Below, in pieces: positions 43,766-52,157 of a DNA stretch of 52,157 nucleotides. Every line of letters starts with the position of its first letter. Positions within the stretch are counted from its first letter, which is position 1. The translations under genes were made by a program, and so were the position numbers. Below the pieces are notes generated by a model, which had not been told where the DNA came from, did no database searches, and was given only the letters and a program-made list of their open reading frames with translations. The stretch covers positions 1 through 52,157 of the forward strand of contig JALFUO010000029.1 in NCBI GenBank assembly GCA_022784065.1, written 5' to 3'. The stretch is from Bacteroidales bacterium (GTDB lineage: Bacteria > Bacteroidota > Bacteroidia > Bacteroidales > Bacteroidaceae).

Positions 43766-44761
43766 TTACTTAATTAGGCTTCCCAAATCGTTCTTAGTGA
43801 GTTTAGAAATGTTCTCGCGCATGGCGGTATCGCCTTTGAGGTTTTCGAGGCGGTAGTAGTCCATAAAGCCCATGTTGCCGTCGCGCAATGCCTGCGCCAG
43901 TGCCTTGGGCACTTCGGCCTCTGCCTGTATCACCTCGGCGCGGGCTTCCTGCGCCTTGGCAATCATTTCCTGCTCTGTGGCGACAGCCATGGCGCGGCGT
44001 TCCTCCGCCTTGGCCTGTGCAATATTCTTGTCGGCGTTAGCCTGGTCGATTTGCAGCGTGGCACCGATGTTCTTGCCCACATCAATATCGGCGATGTCGA
44101 TGGAAAGGATTTCGTAAGCCGTGCCGGCATCAAGACCTTTCTTCAATACGAGTTTGGAGATAGAATCAGGATTTTCCAAAACTTCCTCGTGCGACACAGC
44201 AGAACCGATGCTCGACACGATGCCTTCGCCCACGCGGGCCAGGATAGTGTCCTCGCCTGCGCCGCCCACGAGCTGGTGGATATTGGCGCGCACCGTGACG
44301 CGTGCTTTGGCGATGAGCTGGATACCGTTTTTGGCAACGGCGGCAACGGGCGGCGTGTCGATGACCTTGGGATTAACGGAGGTTTGCACGGCTTCGAACA
44401 CGTCGCGGCCGGCGAGGTCGATGGCCGTGGCCTTTTCAAACGAGAGGTCAATGTTGGCTTTCGACGCGCTGACAAGAGCGTGCACCACGCGCTGCACGTG
44501 GCCGCCGGTCATATAGTGCGCCTCGAGGTTGTCGCGCGTGATGTTGCTCAACCCTGCCTTGTGCGCCTCGATGAGGCTCGGCACGATGATGTTGGGCGGC
44601 ACGTTACGGATGCGCATCAGGAAGAGCTGCAACAGTGAAATATGAACGCCCGACACTTTGGCGGATATCCAAAGGAAGAAGGGAACGAAATGGAAGAAGA
44701 TGGACAAGAGGACGAATGCACCTATCACGAGCGCAATCACCAAAAACGGAGCATCAATCAT
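43766..44761 (-). CDS. floA: Flotillin-like protein FloA (UPF0365)
   Basis: [47 protein letters not shown] ... [57 protein letters not shown]. Confidence 0.96.
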   Translation of the reverse strand: MIDAPFLVIALVIGAFVLLSIFFHFVPFFLWISAKVSGVHISLLQLFLMRIRNVPPNIIVPSLIEAHKAGLSNITRDNLEAHYMTGGHVQRVVHALVSASKANIDLSFEKATAIDLAGRDVFEAVQTSVNPKVIDTPPVAAVAKNGIQLIAKARVTVRANIHQLVGGAGEDTILARVGEGIVSSIGSAVSHEEVLENPDSISKLVLKKGLDAGTAYEILSIDIADIDVGKNIGATLQIDQANADKNIAQAKAEERRAMAVATEQEMIAKAQEARAEVIQAEAEVPKALAQALRDGNMGFMDYYRLENLKGDTAMRENISKLTKNDLGSLIK

Positions 44762-44904
44762 AAGAAATAAAGGTATTAAGGATTAAAGTATTAGTCAAAA
44801 CCGAGTTTGCATACTATATGCGCTACAAAAATAGGTCTTTCTTATATTATAAACCAAAAACGGCGTGCAAATTTTGCAATAGCGGACGTAAATCGGCAAT
44901 CTAC

Positions 44905-44943
44905 CGAAAAAAACCGCCCCGAGCTGTTGCCCGGGGCGGTTGT
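44905..44943 (-). terminator. Rho-independent terminator of gyrB
   Basis: AACCGCCCCGaGCTGTTGCcCGGGGCGGTT with A6 on its left (T-run on the minus strand). Confidence 0.8.
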
Positions 44944-44965
44944 ACTCATTATTTATATATATAGG

Positions 44966-46921
<1,956 letters not shown>

Positions 46922-47085
46922 TTATTTGATTGTGTTGTTAGTCTTTTCTATGCGGTTTCTCTTTGCCGCATTTATGCAGCAAAGTTACAACTTTCTTAGC
47001 AGATAATGAGGATTATTAGAAAGAAAAAAGATAATAGAAGACGGGGTAAAAAGCGATAAAATATACGCTGCAACTTCCCAAACGC

Positions 47086-47122
47086 AATCATGCCGCCCTG
47101 CGAACCGGACGGCATGATTTAT
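47086..47122 (-). terminator. Terminator-like hairpin
   Basis: AATCATGCCG-ccctgcgaaccgga-CGGCATGATT. Confidence 0.75.
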
Positions 47123-47147
47123 TCAGAGAGTTTGATTTCTAAAAATC

Positions 47148-50100
47148 TTATTTCACGAAGAGCTTCTTGCCGTTTACAATGTAGAGACCCTTAGCGAGGC
47201 CATTGGTAGCCTGACCGGCCTTCACGTTCTGGCGAACGAGGACACCGCTGAGGTTGTAAACGTTCACGGGAGCTTCACTATCGCCGGCTACAATCTGGTT
47301 GATAGAGTCAACCGTACCGTAAACATTGATCTTGTAGTCGCCTTCGGCCGTTACGCCCTTCGGCTGTTTGCCGTTGAAGTAACCGCTGTTAGCGCCAACG
47401 TTCTTCAGGTAGTCAGCAGAGTTGATCGTGGTGACCATGAAGCTACCGCTCCAGAATACGCCGCAACCAGCAGTAACCGATAAGCCTTCGAATGTACCTT
47501 GCATACCGTTCTGTTCCTGAGCCTCGGCAGCATATTCGGATACCTCAGCGAAGGTACCATCTGCAAAGCAGAAGGATGCCTCATTGTTAGCGAGGTCGGC
47601 ATCTGCAACGAAGAGGAAGGGCACGCCTGCGTCTACTTTATCGATTCCTTCGAATACAAATTCGTTGTCGGCATTTTCACCGAGGAATTTGTAAGCCTTA
47701 CCGCCTTCGAAATAGCCAACTGCTACGGGTAGCGTGATAACCTGAGGACTGCCGCTCTGAACGCTCCATTTGAACGTACCATCCATATCGAAGTTATCGG
47801 AAGTTACTTCTTCGAAACCAAATGCGCTGTTGTCTGCGCCGTTTGCGCTATCCCAAGCGACTACGAGGCCGCCGCCGGCAGTGTTGGCATAGAGACCTTC
47901 ACCAACAACGAAGTTCACGCCGCCTTCAATGAGGGCCGACTGTACGGGGATTTCAACGGGCGTTACGCTCTGCTGCACGCCATTGTTCTTCGTGTCTTGG
48001 AAAGCGAAGTAGCGACCGGTGAAGACGTTGCGGAGCGTCACCTTGCCATTGGCTGCTGCTTCTACATACCATACGTAGTTGGGGTGGTCTTTCCAGTCTA
48101 CGGCATCAATCTTTGCTGCATCTTCTGCTTCAGATTCTGCAACCTGCGAACGGAAGCGTATACCGCCCGTTGTAGCCGTGGTGTTGGCGTAAACCATAGC
48201 CTGATTGTAAGTTTCAGACATGCTGCGGATGATATAGTAGCTACCTACTGTGGGCAGATAGAGAGAAGCCTTGAACGTAGCGGTAGCAGCTTCGAGGGCG
48301 GCAATAGCGTCGTTAATCTGCTGGAGATTCATGTTGCCACTAACTTCTACATCATCGATAGCAGCCTGGAAAGCGGTCTTAGCCTCTTCGGGGAAGTAAC
48401 CGGGCGTAGGTTCTGCGGCAGAGGGAGCTGCATCGTGGTAAGCCTGAGCTGCGGCAATAGCATCGGTCACGCGCTTAGAATCGGGCAGCAGAGCGAGGAA
48501 TGCCTCGTAAGCAGCCTTGAGGGCATCGAGAGTTTCCTGAGTAGCCTCGCTGGTAAGGAGTTCGTCCTTAGCGTTTGCGAGCTGTCCAGCAAGAGCCTCG
48601 CGAACATTAACGGGAACGAGTTCAAAAGGAGAGGTAGCGGGGTCGTATTCTCCCTTGAAGAAGTGGAGTTCAGAGAGATACCAGAAGGGATAGCCATTGA
48701 GCAATTCGCTGCTTGTGCCGTTGATGCGGTCCTTAACAAGGAGGCGCACGTAGCGGGCGGGTTCAGCGAGTTCGAAGCCGCAGGTACCGATGAAGTTCTG
48801 AGATACGTTCTCTCCGATGGTAGCATCGATTGTATAAGTCATGGTAAACGTACCGTTGTCGGTCCATTCTTCGCTTGCAGGATCGTTGGCGCTCAATACC
48901 TGGATGAGGGTAGGATTGCAACCATTGGGGTTCTGCGAGCGGCGGGCATACTTCAGAGCAAGAGCAGAAACTTGCTCGCCGAGGTCAGCCTGAACATAGT
49001 GCCACGTTGCGGGGTCGGGACCGTCAGCGGCCTGCCAAGCAGTGTGGAAATAAGTGGTGTAGTCACCATCGAGCAGATTGGCGAGAGCGCCTTCGTTGGT
49101 TGCAACTGCGTTCGATTCGAGAACAGCAGCATCTGTTACGAGGTTGTCAGTGGCATCGCCAAAGCTTTCGCCTTCGGGAGCACCCGAGAACTTGCGGCTG
49201 CCAGCGTATGTGCCATTTGCCGTGTTGTAGAGGGCTTGGAGGTTCTTGTTGAGGGCATCCTGCTTAACGGCCTCTTCAAGGGCTGCTACGCTTTCAGCAT
49301 CAAGGGTGTAGAACTGGAACTTGTTGCCCGCATCGTTCTTGTCGTTCCATATGCAGATATATTTGCCCTGATTAACAGCCGTGTTCCACTGAGAATTGTC
49401 GGTTGCGCGCATAATGATGAAAGCGGCACCGCTGGGAGCAGCTTCTACCTTAAACGCATTACCATCAGAATTTACTGTGAAGGCAGTTACGCCCGTTGAT
49501 TCCGTGGCATTGCAAGCGCGCTTGCCCGTCTTGAAGTTCTCGAGGAACCACTGACCGGCTTCGTCGCCAGCCGTGATGTGCCAGATGAACTTAGCATCGT
49601 CAATCGTGGGAATTTCAGCGGGAGCGGCCTCTTCGCAGAGCAAGAACTTGGCCTTGGCAGCTTCTGCGTTGTCGTTGTAGAGGTAATACTTCGGCGAACG
49701 AGAGTCGCTGATGTAATAGTAGCCTTCTGCCAAGGGATTAACTACGAGCGCAGCCTTAGCTTCGGCGAGCTTGTCGGCCCATTCCTTAACTTGGTCGAGG
49801 GTAAGACCGGGGTCACCCCATGCCTGGGTAGCACTTTCGAATACATTGAAAGCATTGTCATAAGCTTCTTTGTTGTACTGGCCGGGGTTGTTGCCATAGG
49901 GGAACTCTGACTCATTAACGCCATTGGGGAAATACTGATCCAGGAAACCTTGCAGAATCTGTGCGAGGTCGGAGATTTCATTGGCTTCCCAAATGGTCCA
50001 GCAGTTAGTATCGTCCCAGGGAGAGAGGAACGGGTTGCCGGAATAGAAGCCAAGGTACGTGGGCAGACCGTTGTCGCGCAACTGGGCGCGGGTAAAGATA

Positions 50101-50585
50101 TAGCCATGAGCACCTTCTGCCTCAACTTGCCAGCCAGTGGCCTTACGGCGAACGTCTGCCGTTTCTGCCTCATAGGTAAGACACGTGAAGACATATGCTT
50201 CTGCCACATTGTCGGTAGTAGCAACAAACGGATCTGCATCTTCCAGAGGATTGTCGGAAGAGTCGGCTTCGCCTTGCAAGTTGTGGTCTTTGATGTACTT
50301 GCCCGTGCTCACCTGCTTCAGGCGGTAGCACTTGTGGCCGTCGGCTTGAAGGCCATCAACCTCTTCAAACATCATAAGGCAGTCGTCTGTCACGCGAGTC
50401 GAGCCTTTCGTACCGCACATGTAGGTGTCGGTTTCCTGAGTGTTCGTCTTCACAAACACCTTCTTGCCGACAATCTGCGCCATGTCGTCCAGCTCGTAGC
50501 CGGGCTCATAGTACTGTGCCTGTACGTTTGCCACGCCTGCCACTAAGAACAGGAGCAGCGAGAGAAAGTAACTGTACTTTTTCAT
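47148..50585 (-). CDS. Large secreted multidomain protein with discoidin (F5/8 type C)-like region, FIVAR-like helical region and T9SS-like C-terminal tail
   Basis: 1145 aa from MKKYSYFLSLLLFLVAGVANVQAQ; DYTTYFHTAWQAADGPDPATWHYVQADLGEQVSALALKYARRSQNPNGCNPTLIQVLSAND; tail VNVYNLSGVLVRQNVKAGQATNGLAKGLYIVNGKKLFVK. Confidence 0.85.
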   Translation of the reverse strand: MKKYSYFLSLLLFLVAGVANVQAQYYEPGYELDDMAQIVGKKVFVKTNTQETDTYMCGTKGSTRVTDDCLMMFEEVDGLQADGHKCYRLKQVSTGKYIKDHNLQGEADSSDNPLEDADPFVATTDNVAEAYVFTCLTYEAETADVRRKATGWQVEAEGAHGYIFTRAQLRDNGLPTYLGFYSGNPFLSPWDDTNCWTIWEANEISDLAQILQGFLDQYFPNGVNESEFPYGNNPGQYNKEAYDNAFNVFESATQAWGDPGLTLDQVKEWADKLAEAKAALVVNPLAEGYYYISDSRSPKYYLYNDNAEAAKAKFLLCEEAAPAEIPTIDDAKFIWHITAGDEAGQWFLENFKTGKRACNATESTGVTAFTVNSDGNAFKVEAAPSGAAFIIMRATDNSQWNTAVNQGKYICIWNDKNDAGNKFQFYTLDAESVAALEEAVKQDALNKNLQALYNTANGTYAGSRKFSGAPEGESFGDATDNLVTDAAVLESNAVATNEGALANLLDGDYTTYFHTAWQAADGPDPATWHYVQADLGEQVSALALKYARRSQNPNGCNPTLIQVLSANDPASEEWTDNGTFTMTYTIDATIGENVSQNFIGTCGFELAEPARYVRLLVKDRINGTSSELLNGYPFWYLSELHFFKGEYDPATSPFELVPVNVREALAGQLANAKDELLTSEATQETLDALKAAYEAFLALLPDSKRVTDAIAAAQAYHDAAPSAAEPTPGYFPEEAKTAFQAAIDDVEVSGNMNLQQINDAIAALEAATATFKASLYLPTVGSYYIIRSMSETYNQAMVYANTTATTGGIRFRSQVAESEAEDAAKIDAVDWKDHPNYVWYVEAAANGKVTLRNVFTGRYFAFQDTKNNGVQQSVTPVEIPVQSALIEGGVNFVVGEGLYANTAGGGLVVAWDSANGADNSAFGFEEVTSDNFDMDGTFKWSVQSGSPQVITLPVAVGYFEGGKAYKFLGENADNEFVFEGIDKVDAGVPFLFVADADLANNEASFCFADGTFAEVSEYAAEAQEQNGMQGTFEGLSVTAGCGVFWSGSFMVTTINSADYLKNVGANSGYFNGKQPKGVTAEGDYKINVYGTVDSINQIVAGDSEAPVNVYNLSGVLVRQNVKAGQATNGLAKGLYIVNGKKLFVK

Positions 50586-50822
50586 TAACGTAATGGATTT
50601 AAGTAAAACAATAAAATTAAAAAGAAAAATTTGCGATGAAAATCTTGGAAAATGCCCTTTTCTTAGTAGCAAAGCGGCACTTTCGCGCTTCAAAGGTACG
50701 CCTTTTTTTGATATAAGGAAAATATATTCAGTTTTTCGATGTGTTTTAACAGAAAATACTTGTGCATATACTTATACGACGAGACGATAGAACTCTATTT
50801 CTCGGATTGGAATTGAGCAGAA

Positions 50823-50901
50823 GTGCCTGGAAGGCACTACAAAAAGCGCAGCTTTTTAGTAACACTAAGTTTGCAGACGAAAGCGAGCGTAGCGAGCTTT
50901 C
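50823..50901. repeat. Hairpin cluster including the third GTGCCTggaAGGCAC copy
   Basis: GTGCCTggaAGGCAC (50823-50837), AAAAAGCgcaGCTTTTT (50841-50857), GAAAGC...GCTTTC (50879-50901). Confidence 0.75.
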
Positions 50902-50936
50902 AGAGCAAACACGATAATAAAATTTGGAGAAGCCGA

Positions 50937-51144
50937 GGTTAAATCCTTACTTTTGTCGTATTAAAGAAAGGATTAACCGTCCGCCATGGTAAATTAATTC
51001 GGTAAGCAGTACTTGATACTATCCCCGGTTGTAGACTCTGGCGGATACGGCACTTCAAAGACCAGATAGAATGTTAGGCTCGAAGCCTATTTAGTGTTTG
51101 AGTCCGGTTGTGCCATCGGTTAATCCTAATAATGCCACAAAATT
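50937..51144 (+). ncRNA. Candidate IS110-family bridge RNA (5' noncoding end of the element)
   Basis: Directly upstream of an IS110-type transposase. By-eye pairing: GGTTAAATCCTT/AAGGATTAACC; CCGTCCGCCA (50977-50986) with TGGCGGatACGG (51039-51050) closing a large loop; GGCAC (51049-51053) with GTGCC (51110-51114) closing a second loop with inner hairpin TAGGCTcgaAGCCTA. Confidence 0.55.
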
Positions 51145-52157
51145 ATGGAAAAAGTTCTATTCATCGGGATTGATTTCTCAAAATTATCGTTTGATGTTAC
51201 TATTTTGCATGAAGGGCGCTTGGAAGAAAGCGGCACGCATTCAAAGTTCGAGAACAGCAAGAAAGGCATCTCGTCATTCATCAAATGGATGGGCAAGATC
51301 TATCACGGCGACTTGAAGCGGGACGCCCTGATTTGCGGCGAGAACACGGGCATCTACAGCAAGCTGCTTGCCGACACTCTGTTCCTGGAAGGCTACACTT
51401 TCTGGTTAGAGAGCGCGTTGCAAATCAAGCGTAGCCTCGGCCTGCGCCGCGGGAAGAGCGACTCGAAAGACTCTCGTGACATAGCCGAGTACGCCGCAAG
51501 GCATAAAGACCGCTGCAAACCCTACCGCAAGCCTTCCGATGCGATAGAGGCCCTGCAGGTGCTCTTCACAAAGCGCAAGCTGCTGGTAAACCAGAAGACA
51601 TCTTTGCAGCGTCGCAGCGGCGAGCAGGAGGGTTCTTTCGCGGATAACCGCTGGCTTAGCTCTATCGACCTCACCGACAATGGCATCATAGAGGTCTTCA
51701 AGAAGGAGATAACCGCCGTGGAACAGCAAATGAAGGCCATTATCAAGGCCACGCCGGAATTGAAGCGCGTCTATGACATCCTCACCTCCTTCAAGGGCAT
51801 AGGGCTGATAAACGCCGTCGCGCTGATTGTGGCCACGGACAACTTCCAGCGGTTCGATTTCGATGCGCGTAAGATTTGCTCCTACTGGGGCGTCGCCCCC
51901 TTTGCCTGCCAGTCAGGTACCAGCCTCAACGGGAAGCCGCACGTATCGGGCTATGCAGACCGTTACCTGAAGTCCCTGCTTTCTGAGGCAGTCCTCACTG
52001 CCATGCAGTTCTGTCCTGCGATACGCGATTATGCGATGCGCTTGCGAGCAAGGGGCAAACATCGGGCTATTATTGCAAACAACTGTAAGAACAAGATGCT
52101 GCACATCCTTGTAGCCATGGTCAAGAACGGCACACGCTACGGCGAGCAGAAAAATGA
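51145..52157 (+). CDS. IS110 family transposase (DEDD N-terminal domain, C-terminal Tnp20-type domain), truncated by the window edge
   Basis: Manual translation of open frame: MEKVLFIGIDFSKLSFDVTILHEGRLEESGTHSKFENSKKG...GRRGKSDSKDSRDIAEYA-like (LRRGKSDSKDSRDIAEYA)...LTSFKGIGLINAVALIVATDNFQRF...YWGVAPFACQSGTSLNGKPHVSGYADRYLKSLL; no stop before the end. Confidence 0.9.
   Translation, partial: MEKVLFIGIDFSKLSFDVTILHEGRLEESGTHSKFENSKKGISSFIKWMGKIYHGDLKRDALICGENTGIYSKLLADTLFLEGYTFWLESALQIKRSLGLRRGKSDSKDSRDIAEYAARHKDRCKPYRKPSDAIEALQVLFTKRKLLVNQKTSLQRRSGEQEGSFADNRWLSSIDLTDNGIIEVFKKEITAVEQQMKAIIKATPELKRVYDILTSFKGIGLINAVALIVATDNFQRFDFDARKICSYWGVAPFACQSGTSLNGKPHVSGYADRYLKSLLSEAVLTAMQFCPAIRDYAMRLRARGKHRAIIANNCKNKMLHILVAMVKNGTRYGEQKN

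Noticed and set aside
47997-49499. 500-aa plus-strand ORF
   Set aside because: Antisense of the secreted protein 47148-50585; no convincing protein features.

Overview
Bacteroidales-like chromosomal segment (Prevotellaceae-like by gene content; inferred, no taxonomic search run). It is mostly housekeeping and cell-envelope genes, with transposase sequence at both edges: an N-terminal transposase fragment running off the left edge, and an IS110-type transposase ORF open to the right edge that is missing from the supplied ORF track. Recognisable genes: HIT protein, greA, dsbD-like, nhaD, PorT-like barrels, 7TM-HD phosphohydrolase, OmpA-like, aldose epimerase-like, DEAD-box helicase, DUF2723 protein, polysaccharide deacetylase, a large alpha-2-macroglobulin-like protein, WYL regulator, three large secreted proteins with T9SS-like tails (one a GH33 sialidase), AspT/YidE-type transporter, ECF sigma/anti-sigma pair, THUMP-like methyltransferase, VanX-like peptidase, O-methyltransferase, aroQ, xerD, SIMPL protein, floA and gyrB, plus tRNA-Met(CAT), tRNA-Thr(CGT) and tRNA-Arg(CCT). 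The most interesting signal is noncoding: (i) two homologous MITE-like elements at ~25.5 kb and ~34.7 kb, each with exactly four 17-nt palindromes (GTTACAAASTTTGTAAC) at a 21-nt period between long inverted arms; (ii) a GGGGCGTTTT/AAAACGCCCC palindrome family in a bare form and in a ~87-bp form carrying a promoter-like core, the same core being tandemly duplicated upstream of xerD; (iii) a two-loop foldable RNA candidate upstream of the IS110 transposase, consistent with a bridge RNA; (iv) a hairpin repeat family (GTGCCTggaAGGCAC) with a compensatory base-pair change. All alignments and foldings were done by eye.
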